A DNA stretch of 17,718 nucleotides from 40CM-4-65-16 sp035279785 (GCA_035279785.1 DATEHC010000040.1:1-17718), one strand, 5' to 3'. Counted from the first letter of the stretch, positions 1 to 8,663 are shown. Numbers and translations: made by a program. The notes: generated from the letters alone by a model not told the origin.

Positions 1-84
1 AGTAGTAGTAATCCGTTTGAAAACCGATCAAATCTGGCTGGGATCCGTCGCGGCACCTGAAGATTCGAACTGAAAACGACCGAG

Positions 85-150
85 TCGACATGGCTGGACG
101 GTCGTGTGATTCGGGACCGTTAGGCCCCGGGTTCAAATCCCGGGCCCCCG
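85..150 (+). repeat. tRNA-3'-end-like repeat, copy 1
   Basis: The right part looks like a tRNA T-arm: stem CCGGG/CCCGG around the loop TTCAAAT (about 127-143), then GCCCCCG and ACCA up to 154. The left part, TCGACATGGCTGGA (85-98), and the middle, GTGTGATTCGGGACCGT (104-120), recur exactly at 2167-2180 and 2188-2204, with 5 nt between the blocks here and 7 nt there. I find no matching 5' acceptor strand (CGGGGGC) upstream and no paired anticodon stem, so it is not a working tRNA gene. It could be a tRNA remnant, an attachment-site-like duplication, or one member of a dispersed repeat family. Confidence 0.7.
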
Positions 151-154
151 ACCA

Positions 155-484
155 GTTTTGAACTCGAACCACCGGCGCGTACGCCGAATAGCTGACAGAA
201 CCGCTGCGGAAGCGTTACACCCACAAGCCGAGCGAGCGGTTAGCGTGCTCGCCGGAGGCTTTGCCCTCTACAAGGTCGAGATTCGGGTCCACGACCGTCC
301 CGCCTGCAATCCCTTCTGCGGAGATTGCTACCTGGCGGCGGATTCGCGACTCGACGTCAGGCCCGCGTCCCGACCACTGGACGCAATTGCGATATCGGCG
401 TGCAGTTTTGGGCGCCGTCGCATGGCCTAAACCCCACGCCGTTTTGATCGCCGCCGAGCGCAGGTAGCCCATCGATATGCAGTC
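155..484. other. intergenic stretch, no gene recognised
   Basis: About 330 nt between the first tRNA-like repeat and the protease promoter. Short open frames exist on both strands (for example 158-430 + and 215-472 -), but their translations are Arg/Ala/Pro-rich, resemble no family I know, and lack a ribosome binding site. I see no hairpin, RNA gene or repeat in it. Confidence 0.5.
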
Positions 485-515
485 TGGACACGCCGACCGA
501 GGCCGTTGCTAGAAT
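485..515 (+). promoter_or_regulatory. predicted extended -10 promoter of the protease gene
   Basis: TGCTAGAAT at 507-515 matches an extended -10 element (TGnTATAAT) with one mismatch. TGGACA at 485-490 is a one-mismatch -35, but its 19-bp spacing is long, so the extended -10 may carry most of the activity. The expected transcript start is near 522, leaving a leader of about 35 nt that ends in a strong ribosome binding site. Visual prediction only. Confidence 0.5.
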
Positions 516-556
516 GCCCGAGATCGCTCGGCGGCTTCACGCAAGGGGGAAAAGGA

Positions 557-2107
<1,551 letters not shown>

Positions 2108-2118
2108 CCTCCATCACG

Positions 2119-2148
2119 GGCGGGGCGTTGCGTCGAGCGCGCCCCGCC
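2119..2148 (+). terminator. hairpin after the protease gene
   Basis: A perfect 9-bp stem, GGCGGGGCG (2119-2127) with CGCCCCGCC (2140-2148), and a 12-nt loop, 11 nt after the protease stop. No T-tract follows, so it is either a GC-rich non-canonical terminator or a 3'-end-stabilising hairpin. Confidence 0.5.
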
Positions 2149-2166
2149 ACCGCTCCAGCAAGGCGA

Positions 2167-2236
2167 TCGACATGGCTGGATGACATTGTGTGATTCGGGA
2201 CCGTGAGGCCCCGGTTTCAAATCCCGGGGCCCCGGG
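2167..2236 (+). repeat. tRNA-3'-end-like repeat, copy 2
   Basis: Shares TCGACATGGCTGGA and GTGTGATTCGGGACCGT exactly with copy 1, then GAGGCCCCGG, TTTCAAATCCCGGG and a GC-rich end that differ by a few bases. The match stops where the inverted repeat of 2200-2246 takes over. The two copies stand in direct orientation about 2.08 kb apart and enclose only the protease gene. No integrase, transposase or terminal inverted repeats are present, so mobility is not shown. Confidence 0.7.
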
Positions 2237-2246
2237 GCCTCACGGT
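2200..2246. terminator. 15-bp perfect inverted repeat between convergent genes
   Basis: ACCGTGAGGCCCCGG (2200-2214) is the exact reverse complement of 2232-2246, with a 17-nt spacer. CCGGGGCC also occurs twice in tandem (2224-2231 and 2232-2239), so GGCCCCGG (2207-2214) can pair with either copy. The stop codon of the minus-strand kinase (2240-2242) lies inside the right arm. It sits between convergent genes, so it may stop transcription in both directions, although no T-tract is present. Confidence 0.5.
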
Positions 2247-4273
2247 TCCATCCTGCTCCGCGCCAACCGCAGTGTGAAGACGCTTCCTGAAGAGTCCGAC
2301 CGCTCGACGAAGAGCTGGCCTCCATTCCTCACCGCGAGCCCGCGGCTGATGTACAAGCCCAGACCCGTACCCGCCGGATATCCAAAGTCCGGATCGTCGA
2401 CGCGGAAGAACTGCTCGAAGATTCGCTCGCGATCTCCCTCAGGGATGCCGATGCCGTTGTCAGTGACACGGATCTCGGCCGGATCGCGATCCCTCACCTC
2501 CACAGACACTTGGGCCGGCGCGCGACTGTAGGTCATCGCGTTGTTCAGCAGGTTGTCGAGGATGATCGCGACGTCAGGGGGCGCTGCTCGGACCACGACA
2601 GGACCCTGCGGCACGTTCGAGGCGACGGTCACTCCGATCAGGCGTGCCCGGTCGGCGGCGCGCGATATCGCATCGCGCACGCTCTCGACAACGTCGGTTT
2701 GTGTGCCGGCGGCGCCATCGCTCGCCGGGTGGTGCCCAGCCTCCAGGCGGGAGGCGAGGAGAAGCTGCTGGACCCGTTCGGCGAGCTCCGACGACGTCTT
2801 GCGAATGCTCTCCACCGGCGTGCGCTGCCTCGGCGTGATCGGTCCGAGCGAATCGTCAGCGAGCATCTCTGCGTACCCGCGGATCACCGAGATCGGCGTA
2901 CCGAGCTCGTGCGCGGCGAGTTTGATGAAATTGCTCTTCGCCTCGCTCGTCGACTCGGCCTCGGCGAGCAGGCCGGCGTTGTGGATGAGCAGCGCGGCGA
3001 TCGCGCCCAGTTCTCGCAGCTGCTCGACGTCACTTTCGACGAACCGGTGATCTGACCGTCTGCCGACGATCAGCACCCGGTCCACCGAACCGGCCCGCGT
3101 CAAAGGCATGACGATGCTGTGCTCGAGGCCGGCATCTTTGCCAGTCTCTTGGTCGAAGCCGGTCACGCTGTAGCCGCCGGCGACCACGGGCGCCTGGTTT
3201 TCGACCGCCTCTCGGACGATCTGCCGCGTGCCGGCGACGATGGAGGTCAGCGGATAGACACTGCCCACGTTCGCTGCTCGCTTGTCATCGCGGTCGACGC
3301 CGCGCTCGACGATGTAACCGTCCGATACGAGCTGCAGGAGGACGACGCGGTCCGCGCTGAGCGCTTCGAGCACACCCACGAGCAGCTGATCGACCACCGG
3401 CATCAGATCCGTCTCCGTCGCCATCGCCTCCGCGATGGCGAGGCCGATGCGGCGACGCTCGGCCGCCGCCCGCTCGGCCGTCACCGACCCGCTGTACAAC
3501 CACAGCTGGCCGGCGAGCAGCGCCACATAGGGCAGTAGCGCAAGGATGTGGTCGGCATACCACGACGGGGTCCATCGCGCGTTTAGGAAGACGAGCGATA
3601 TCGAGTTGAGCGCGCTGAAAGTCAAAGCGGCGAGCACACCGCCCGCGATCCTCTCGTCGCCGTGAAGACCGGCGAGGAACGCGAGCAACCCGAGGACGGC
3701 CGGGATTAGACCGGCGACGCCGACGATCGCGTCCGCGGCAGAAAACTCACCCGTCGACGAAATCGTCTGCAGCGTAGTCCCCGTGATGACGGAGAACGCG
3801 ATCAAACCCAGTCCCGCGGCGGCACCTGCCACGCTCGCGGCGAAGATCAGAGGCAGGGGCCTCGCCGCGGTCGCGCCGCGTGTCAATAACGCGACCGACA
3901 GCATCAGCGGCGTCGCGAGGTTGGTGCCGAGAAACAACGTCGAGGTCGCCTGGTTGAGCCGTTGCCCCGCGAGGATCGGCACGTCGCCTGGAAAGATCGC
4001 GAAGTGTCCGATCCACATCGCTGCCGTCGCCGTCGCGATGAAGACGATCGGCAGCGACCTTCGATTCTGTCGCAGCGCAGCGTCCATGGAGCCGAGGAGG
4101 GCGACCACGATCATGCTGACGATCGCGACGGCATCGCAGACGGGGATGAACCACGGAAGCACGACCGTCCCCGATGTGAAGATGCCCCACAGCAAGATCG
4201 GCAATCCCACCGCGAGCGCGGTTACGCACCCGAGCCAGGCCGCCGACCTCGGAGCGGAGCGTCCCGTTTCCAC
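2240..4273 (-). CDS. orphan membrane sensor histidine kinase with GAF-like domain
   Basis: A 677-aa protein starting at GTG 4273, with GAGGA about 8 nt upstream. Residues 12-260 hold roughly eight hydrophobic segments and form a membrane-embedded sensor region. Residues about 285-440 look like a GAF domain. The HisKA region follows, with phospho-acceptor His455 in KLAAHELGTP, then a complete HATPase: N-box around 571-580 (LDNLLNNAM), DNGIGIPEG at 605-613 and GTGLGLYISRG at 635-645. It should therefore autophosphorylate from ATP and pass phosphate to a response regulator. No intact regulator lies beside it; the only other intact one, at 8703, has its own kinase. The signal is unknown: the multi-TM region could sense a membrane or small-molecule cue, and the GAF domain could bind a ligand or redox cofactor. 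Domain calls are confident; the pathway is not. Confidence 0.93.
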   Translation of the reverse strand: METGRSAPRSAAWLGCVTALAVGLPILLWGIFTSGTVVLPWFIPVCDAVAIVSMIVVALLGSMDAALRQNRRSLPIVFIATATAAMWIGHFAIFPGDVPILAGQRLNQATSTLFLGTNLATPLMLSVALLTRGATAARPLPLIFAASVAGAAAGLGLIAFSVITGTTLQTISSTGEFSAADAIVGVAGLIPAVLGLLAFLAGLHGDERIAGGVLAALTFSALNSISLVFLNARWTPSWYADHILALLPYVALLAGQLWLYSGSVTAERAAAERRRIGLAIAEAMATETDLMPVVDQLLVGVLEALSADRVVLLQLVSDGYIVERGVDRDDKRAANVGSVYPLTSIVAGTRQIVREAVENQAPVVAGGYSVTGFDQETGKDAGLEHSIVMPLTRAGSVDRVLIVGRRSDHRFVESDVEQLRELGAIAALLIHNAGLLAEAESTSEAKSNFIKLAAHELGTPISVIRGYAEMLADDSLGPITPRQRTPVESIRKTSSELAERVQQLLLASRLEAGHHPASDGAAGTQTDVVESVRDAISRAADRARLIGVTVASNVPQGPVVVRAAPPDVAIILDNLLNNAMTYSRAPAQVSVEVRDRDPAEIRVTDNGIGIPEGDRERIFEQFFRVDDPDFGYPAGTGLGLYISRGLAVRNGGQLFVERSDSSGSVFTLRLARSRMEP

Positions 4274-4533
4274 CGTGCGATTCCTCGTAGTAAGAACGTA
4301 ACGCCAGGGCCGGACGGCGCGGGCTGTCCTGTGCTCTACGCCACCGGGATGAGGATTGTCTTACTCTGACACGCCTGCATCACCCTGCGCCTGCCGTTGG
4401 TACGTGTAGCGGTTCATGTAGCAATCCGGCCGAAAAACGGCTCGGATTTGGACGTGAATGGGCGGCGCGCCAGAAGATTCGAACCGATTCCGATCGTTTC
4501 GTCCAGTTCTGGAGGACTCTCGAATCCTGAACC
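4274..4533. other. intergenic region upstream of the kinase, nothing recognised
   Basis: 260 nt between the six-TM protein gene and the kinase, both on the minus strand. It must hold the kinase promoter unless there is readthrough, but I see no convincing -35/-10 pair. A minus-strand open frame that crosses it (4361-5128) is a shadow of the membrane-protein gene. Confidence 0.4.
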
Positions 4534-5229
4534 TTATCGACCACGGTCGCGGCCGCGCCTCCCCGCAATCCTTGGCCACAGGGCGTAGACCGCTCCGACT
4601 GCAATCATCGTGAAAGCCCCCCAAACCGCCAGGCCATCGACGACAAACGCACCAGACCCGAACAGGGCGCGGTACGCGATCGCCACGCATGAGACGAGCG
4701 CGAACACGACCGGAATGGCGGACATCGGCGTCGTGACCGAAGAGGGCCGCCGCATGCGCGCGAGCAGGTCGATTGCCACGATCAGTCCGGCGCCGACCGC
4801 CATCCCGAATGTGAGCTCGCGAACGTCGTTCGGAACGCCCGACTCCGCAAGCCTGAGGCTGACGAGCACCACCGATACCACGAGGAGGGAACCGACGAGC
4901 AGGCCGCTCGAGAGCTGCCACGTGCCCGGCAAAGGACGGGATCGGTCTTGACGCCGCCGGGGGATGAAGGCCCACGACTCGGCTCGCAATAAGGTGGTGG
5001 AGAGAGTTCCCGCAACGACGAGGACAACGGCGGCGATCAGCGGTATTACGAAGCTGCCGCTCAGGTACCAGATCACGGCCGCCACGCCGAGCGCGGCCGC
5101 AGGACTCGTGAGCTCTGCTATCAGCCATGCGTTCCGGAACATGCCGCGGGCGTCAGCGACGTCCAGGGGATGCACGAGAAGCTGCTGGTTGACGTTCGGA
5201 AGTTCCACGACTTCACGGACTTGATTCAT
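4534..5229 (-). CDS. six-TM membrane protein of unknown function
   Basis: A 231-aa protein. The start is ATG 5229: GGAGGGTGAA lies directly before it, and the ATG overlaps the stop of the upstream HTH gene as ATGA, so translation is coupled. An upstream in-frame TTG at 5241 is part of the ribosome binding site and is rejected. After a hydrophilic N-terminus of about 30 residues come about six hydrophobic segments in three pairs, separated by a basic loop (RRRQDRSRPLPG) and a shorter one (ARMRRPSSVTT). The tail is strongly basic (PRIAGRRGRDRGR), which suggests a cytoplasmic C-terminus. I do not recognise the family and see no catalytic or transport motif. Co-transcription with a small DNA-binding protein suggests a membrane partner, for example one that sequesters the regulator or senses for it; this is inference. 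Confidence 0.85.
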   Translation of the reverse strand: MNQVREVVELPNVNQQLLVHPLDVADARGMFRNAWLIAELTSPAAALGVAAVIWYLSGSFVIPLIAAVVLVVAGTLSTTLLRAESWAFIPRRRQDRSRPLPGTWQLSSGLLVGSLLVVSVVLVSLRLAESGVPNDVRELTFGMAVGAGLIVAIDLLARMRRPSSVTTPMSAIPVVFALVSCVAIAYRALFGSGAFVVDGLAVWGAFTMIAVGAVYALWPRIAGRRGRDRGR

Positions 5230-5657
5230 TTCACCCTCCAAGGGACGCGCGATATGTATTCGTTTTTGACCTCGCCCCGACGCACCTCATAGACCTGCTG
5301 GCGTGACACACCGAGACGCTCGGCGACCGTGACGGCGCTGAACTCGTCGAGCAGCTCTGCAACCGCGGCGGACCGGACCGCCGACCCCCTCGAGTTCAGA
5401 TGAGCTGCGAGCGCGCTCACCTCGGCGGCAAGCAGGGCCACTGCGAGGGGACCTCCGTACGCGTCGGCCCAGCCGGCTGACCCGCTCCCCGCTGCCTCGT
5501 ACAGCGAATCGCCTCCGTCCTGAAGGACGCGCCGCACCAGCTCCGGGCCGATGCCGTTCTCAGCGAAACGATCGGCCACCGCCTCCCTCGCGGCCGACGA
5601 TCGGTGGGCGAGAACGTCGTTCCAACAGGGTCTGTCAACCCCGGGTTGTCGCTCCAT
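5226..5657 (-). CDS. small HTH DNA-binding protein, probable autoregulator
   Basis: A 143-aa protein. Residues 108-128 (AVTVAERLGVSRQQVYEVRRG) form a typical helix-turn-helix, close to the C-terminus. The first 100 residues are Ala-rich and probably helical, with no recognised domain. The open frame extends upstream to 5924, but a promoter fixes the start: -35 TTGACA at 5688-5693, a 17-nt spacer and -10 TATGCT at 5665-5670 place +1 at about 5657, exactly on an ATG. The mRNA would thus be leaderless. ATG 5669 is the alternative but lies inside the -10. Two identical 19-bp near-palindromes overlap the -35 and codons 3-9, as expected for self-repression. The gene overlaps the six-TM gene by 4 nt. 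Family not recognised; regulator role inferred from the HTH and operators. Confidence 0.82.
   Translation of the reverse strand: MERQPGVDRPCWNDVLAHRSSAAREAVADRFAENGIGPELVRRVLQDGGDSLYEAAGSGSAGWADAYGGPLAVALLAAEVSALAAHLNSRGSAVRSAAVAELLDEFSAVTVAERLGVSRQQVYEVRRGEVKNEYISRVPWRVK
5633..5651. promoter_or_regulatory. operator O1 (19-bp near-palindrome in the first codons)
   Basis: TGTCAACCCCGGGTTGTCG, identical to 5688-5706. The core CAACCC-C-GGGTTG is a perfect inverted repeat about a single central base. It lies at about +7 to +25 of the predicted leaderless transcript and encodes part of QPGVD of the HTH protein. Distance to O2 is 55 bp, close to five helical turns. Confidence 0.65.
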
Positions 5658-5664
5658 GCGCGCC

Positions 5665-5693
5665 AGCATAGGACATCGCTTAGCGGGTGTCAA
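5665..5693 (-). promoter_or_regulatory. promoter of the HTH/membrane operon, -35 inside operator O2
   Basis: On the minus strand, a consensus -35 TTGACA (5693-5688) is followed by exactly 17 nt and TATGCT (5670-5665, four of six matches to TATAAT). Seven nt later comes ATG at 5657, so the predicted first base is the A of the start codon or its neighbour. No Shine-Dalgarno lies before this ATG, in line with a leaderless mRNA. Confidence 0.65.
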
Positions 5694-5706
5694 CCCCGGG
5701 TTGTCG
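5688..5706. promoter_or_regulatory. operator O2 (19-bp near-palindrome over the -35 box)
   Basis: An exact second copy of TGTCAACCCCGGGTTGTCG. Its left six bases, read on the minus strand, are the TTGACA -35 hexamer, so a bound protein would block RNA polymerase. Two copies bracketing the start point suggest cooperative or looping repression, most simply by the HTH protein encoded directly downstream. Confidence 0.65.
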
Positions 5707-5802
5707 TCATGATCTTGTGCGCGCCGTGCGCGATGGCTGATGACGCAGGCCTCGCCTGATCGCCTGTCCCCCAGAAAACGCGGCGACGTCAGCCGGTCGG
5801 GA

Positions 5803-6984
5803 TCACTTTGGCGGTGGAAGCGCAGCGATGACCGCCGCGACACCGATGATCGCGAATGCGCCGTACAGCTCGATGCGCCGGCGGCGCGCCAGGACGGTAA
5901 TCGCCACAGCAGCCACCACCGCAACCTTCACGAGGACCGCTCGTCCATAGGCTGAGGCGAGGAGGCCGGCAAGATAGTCGGTGTGGATGAAGGCGAGCAC
6001 CGCGCCGGTCCCGGCCGCGACGCCGAACGTCACCGCCGCATAGCGAATGAAGCGTGAGTCGGGTGCGCGCACGTAGCCGGCGAGCCCGCCCACCCAGAGT
6101 GCCATCGCGGCGACGTGGACGCTGACCAGGAGCTGTCCGACGACAGGCACCTCCCGGATGGCATGCGCGCCGAAGCCATCAAGCACGGCCACGCCTCCGC
6201 CGATCACCACCAGCGGCCACGAGCGATTCGTAGCCAGCACCGTCCACGCGAGCAACGCCGCCCCCAGCCGTAGCCCGGCCAGCCGGCCGAACGGTGACCC
6301 CAGCACCGCGACCGCAGTGTCGCCGTCGAAGGATAGGCTCGCGAGCTGGGCCAGCACCGCCAGCGGCTCGGCGGCGACGAGCAGCACGACCCCGACGCCG
6401 ATCCAGCGGCTGAACGAACCGTGGCGCGTGAGCAGCGCGTAGGCCGCGAGCCCGAACATCAAGGCGAGGCCGGCGAAATGCACCCAGTGCGCCAGCGCCT
6501 GCAGGACCAGACCGAGCGGCGTCGACGTGCCGATCTCTCCGGAGGTGAGAACCGCGGCGTACGGGTTGGCGCCCGGCTCGCCAACGGAAAATTCGAAGGC
6601 GCCGCGCGACGGATGCGTGTCGGCGGCAAAGACCTGCCAGGTCACGACGAACGTTCCGGTCTCGCTCGAGCTAAGTGGCGCGGACAGTACCGCGCCGCGA
6701 GCGTTGAGAGGACCCGCAACCTGCTTGCCGCTTGGCGCGTAGACGCGTATCCCCGGGCCGGCGGGCGTGACCGGCTCGGTGAAGAACAGCGTCACCGCCG
6801 AGGGCAGCGATTGGAGGCGAGCGGCGGGCGCCGGGTCTGATTGCACCAGCTGCGCGTGAGCCAGCGCCGCCTGCGGCATCAGCGCGAACGCGCCCGCGAT
6901 CAGGAGTAGGCCGGCTCGAGGACCTCGACGCGTCCGGGCCGCGGCCGGGCGATTCGCAGCACCATGCCGGCGGCGAGCAGGCAC
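5803..6984 (-). CDS. CopC-CopD fusion, copper-resistance/uptake membrane protein
   Basis: The first part is a CopC domain: after a signal peptide ending in QAALA, the mature chain begins HAQLVQSDPAPAARL, and near its end comes ADTHPSRGAFEFSV, the conserved D-x-H-P segment. In CopC proteins the N-terminal His and this Asp/His bind Cu(II). The second part has about eight hydrophobic segments and fits the CopD domain (YcnJ-like fusion), thought to move copper across the membrane. The start is unclear. GTG 6984 gives 393 aa with RRGPRAG before the hydrophobic core, a proper signal peptide, but overlaps the MFS gene by 85 nt. CTG 6903 would overlap the MFS stop as CTGA; ATG 6879 would cut off the signal. 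It is probably co-transcribed with the MFS gene. Substrate inferred from family. Confidence 0.85.
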   Translation of the reverse strand: MPARRRHGAANRPAAARTRRGPRAGLLLIAGAFALMPQAALAHAQLVQSDPAPAARLQSLPSAVTLFFTEPVTPAGPGIRVYAPSGKQVAGPLNARGAVLSAPLSSSETGTFVVTWQVFAADTHPSRGAFEFSVGEPGANPYAAVLTSGEIGTSTPLGLVLQALAHWVHFAGLALMFGLAAYALLTRHGSFSRWIGVGVVLLVAAEPLAVLAQLASLSFDGDTAVAVLGSPFGRLAGLRLGAALLAWTVLATNRSWPLVVIGGGVAVLDGFGAHAIREVPVVGQLLVSVHVAAMALWVGGLAGYVRAPDSRFIRYAAVTFGVAAGTGAVLAFIHTDYLAGLLASAYGRAVLVKVAVVAAVAITVLARRRRIELYGAFAIIGVAAVIAALPPPK

Positions 6985-8174
6985 AGCAGGCCGGAGAACA
7001 TGAAGGCGATCTGGTAATCGCCGAAAGCCGTGCGCACCGCGCCCGCGGCGAATGCGATCGCCGCGGCTCCCAGCTGGTGCGCCGCGAAAATCCACCCGTA
7101 AACAATGGCGAAGTTCTGCATGCCGAACACCTTGCGCGCCAGCTGCACCGTCGGCGGCACGGTCGCAACCCAATCGAGGCCGTAGAAGACGATGAAGAGG
7201 ATCAGCCCGAACTGCGGGCTCCCGAAGACGTAAGGCAGCAGGATGAGCGACAGGCCGCGAAGGCCGTAGTAGACGAACAGCAGCTTCCGGCTGTCGAAGC
7301 GATCGGTGAGGTAACCGGAGGCCAGCGTGCCGATGACGTCGAAGACGCCGATGACCGCGAGCAGGCTCGCGGCCGTGACCTCGGCCATGCCGTGGTCGAC
7401 CGACGCGGGGATGAGGTGCGTGCCGATGAGGCCGTTCGTCGATGCACCGCAGATGAAGAAGCTGCCGCCGAGGAGCCAGAAATCGCGGGAGCGCACACCG
7501 AGACGCAGGCCGCGGAACGCATTGGCGATGGGGCTGCCTGTGGTCGCGACCGGGACCTCGTCTTCAGTTGCGCCATAGGCGCGCGCGCCGATGTCGCGCG
7601 GCCGGTTGCGCAAGAAGATCGCGATGAGAGGCGCGACCGCGAGCGCGCCGATGGCCACGGTGACGGACACGTAGCGCCAGCCGACGTTGTCCGCCAGCCA
7701 GCCGAGGCCCGGCAGGAAGATCAGCTGGCCGGTGGCGCCCGCAGCTGTCAGCGCGCCGAGCACCAGGCCGCGTCGCGCGACAAACCATCGCGCTGCGACG
7801 TTGGCCGCGAGCACGGAGGCCATGCTTCCGCTGCCCACACCCACGATGACTCCCCAAAGCAGATAGAGCTGCCACGGCGCAGTCATCAACGTCGTCAGCA
7901 GCGCACCGGCGGAGATCGTGATCAGCGCGCCCACCGTCACGACTCGTAGTCCGAACCGCTCCATCAGTGCGGCGGCGAACGGACCGGTGAGGCCGAAAAG
8001 GATCAGGTTGATCGACACCGCGACCGAGATCACGGCCCGGTTCCATCCGAACTCGTGCTGCAGCGGCACGATCAAGACACTCGGGGTGGCGCGGAAGCCG
8101 GCGGCGCCCATGACCGCAATGAACGTGACCGCGGCCACGACCCATGCGTAGTGAAACCGCTTCGCCGAGGTCAC
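6900..8174 (-). CDS. MFS transporter (monocarboxylate/oxalate-formate-like)
   Basis: A 424-aa major facilitator protein with 12 predicted TM segments. It starts MTSAKRFHYAWVVAAVTF at GTG 8174, with GAAAG just before it. The A-loop region carries MERFGLR between TM2 and TM3, and NVAARWFVARRGLVLGAL after TM4 resembles the conserved W-F-x-x-R-R-G-x-A segment of the OFA/monocarboxylate-porter group. The central loop lies near residues 195-215 (NRPRDIGARAYGATEDE). The substrate cannot be read from the sequence. It is the first gene of a two-gene minus-strand unit with the CopC-CopD fusion, whose reading frame overlaps its end, and it is divergent from the small exported protein gene. A joint copper role is possible, but this MFS type normally moves organic acids, so the link may be only positional. 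Confidence 0.92.
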   Translation of the reverse strand: MTSAKRFHYAWVVAAVTFIAVMGAAGFRATPSVLIVPLQHEFGWNRAVISVAVSINLILFGLTGPFAAALMERFGLRVVTVGALITISAGALLTTLMTAPWQLYLLWGVIVGVGSGSMASVLAANVAARWFVARRGLVLGALTAAGATGQLIFLPGLGWLADNVGWRYVSVTVAIGALAVAPLIAIFLRNRPRDIGARAYGATEDEVPVATTGSPIANAFRGLRLGVRSRDFWLLGGSFFICGASTNGLIGTHLIPASVDHGMAEVTAASLLAVIGVFDVIGTLASGYLTDRFDSRKLLFVYYGLRGLSLILLPYVFGSPQFGLILFIVFYGLDWVATVPPTVQLARKVFGMQNFAIVYGWIFAAHQLGAAAIAFAAGAVRTAFGDYQIAFMFSGLLCLLAAGMVLRIARPRPGRVEVLEPAYS

Positions 8175-8290
8175 CTTTCGTCGAACCCCACGCTAACCGA
8201 CCTTGTTCCCAAAGGAGCTTCGTTCAAGGGTTCGACGCCAGTGTCGACGGTGGCTGACCCTTTACCCAAGCGACGAACTTCTGAGATCCG

Positions 8291-8307
8291 TTTTAGTGCG
8301 GGTTTAG
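8291..8307 (+). promoter_or_regulatory. response-regulator direct repeat, site A
   Basis: TTTTAG (8291-8296) and GTTTAG (8302-8307), 11 bp apart. This matches sites B and C in core (TTTAG) and period. Measured 22 nt on, as at the other sites, the predicted +1 is near 8330, with GAAGCT at -12 to -7. The leader to ATG 8379 would be about 49 nt. It also lies in the divergent region upstream of the MFS gene. Confidence 0.6.
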
Positions 8308-8378
8308 ATCTCCACGCGAAGCTGATCACGGCGGAACCGTTCATCCGAACCAAAATGCAGCTAGGAGTGAACCAAGAG

Positions 8379-8636
8379 ATGCGCAATTCACGATTGCAGC
8401 GCGGTGCGGCAATGCTGGCCGTCCCTGCCGTCCTCGCAATCGCGGGGACAGCAGCGGCGACGATCGTACTGGCCGACTCGCCGAGTCCGAGTCCGGCGCA
8501 ATCGAGTCCGGTTGAGCCCGCTGAGCCGGCGGACACGGCTGACACCACGCAGGCGGCAGAGGCACCAGGCATGCCCGACGCAGGGCACGCGGATCCCGCC
8601 GGAAATGTTGACAACCAGTTCGAAGGGGAGCAGTAA
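8379..8636 (+). CDS. small exported or membrane-anchored acidic protein
   Basis: An 85-aa protein with a basic N-terminus (MRNSRLQRG), one hydrophobic segment (about 11-32, ending TIVLADS), a Ser/Pro linker (SPSPSPAQSSP) and an acidic, low-complexity tail ending VDNQFEGEQ. There is no lipobox and no Cys. ATG 8379 was chosen because AGGAG (8363-8367) lies upstream, though the 11-nt gap is long; ATG 8355 is in frame and would add eight residues. It is probably secreted, or anchored by an uncleaved signal. I do not recognise a family. Direct-repeat site A in front of it and the two-component operon 66 nt behind suggest it belongs to the same regulon, perhaps as a ligand, inhibitor or effector of the kinase; that is inference. 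Composition is unlike a cytoplasmic enzyme. Confidence 0.8.
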   Translation: MRNSRLQRGAAMLAVPAVLAIAGTAAATIVLADSPSPSPAQSSPVEPAEPADTADTTQAAEAPGMPDAGHADPAGNVDNQFEGEQ

Positions 8637-8663
8637 CCAACTCACTGTTCCTCGCTCGATTAC

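Noticed and set aside
85..154. A functional tRNA gene ending in ACCA
   Set aside because: The T-arm is good and a D-arm-like CGAC/GTCG pair exists, but there is no acceptor 5' strand and no anticodon stem, and copy 2 breaks the D-arm pairing.
506..556. TTG start at 506 for the protease
   Set aside because: It lies in the predicted -10 box and would place 17 hydrophilic residues before a good signal peptide. ATG 557 has a strong ribosome binding site.
4361..5128. 255-codon minus-strand frame crossing the intergenic region
   Set aside because: Shadow of the six-TM gene with an Arg/Gly-rich product and no ribosome binding site.
7077..7949. 290-codon plus-strand frame antisense to the MFS gene
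   Set aside because: Highly charged Arg/Asp/Glu low-complexity product, typical of the antisense of hydrophobic codons.
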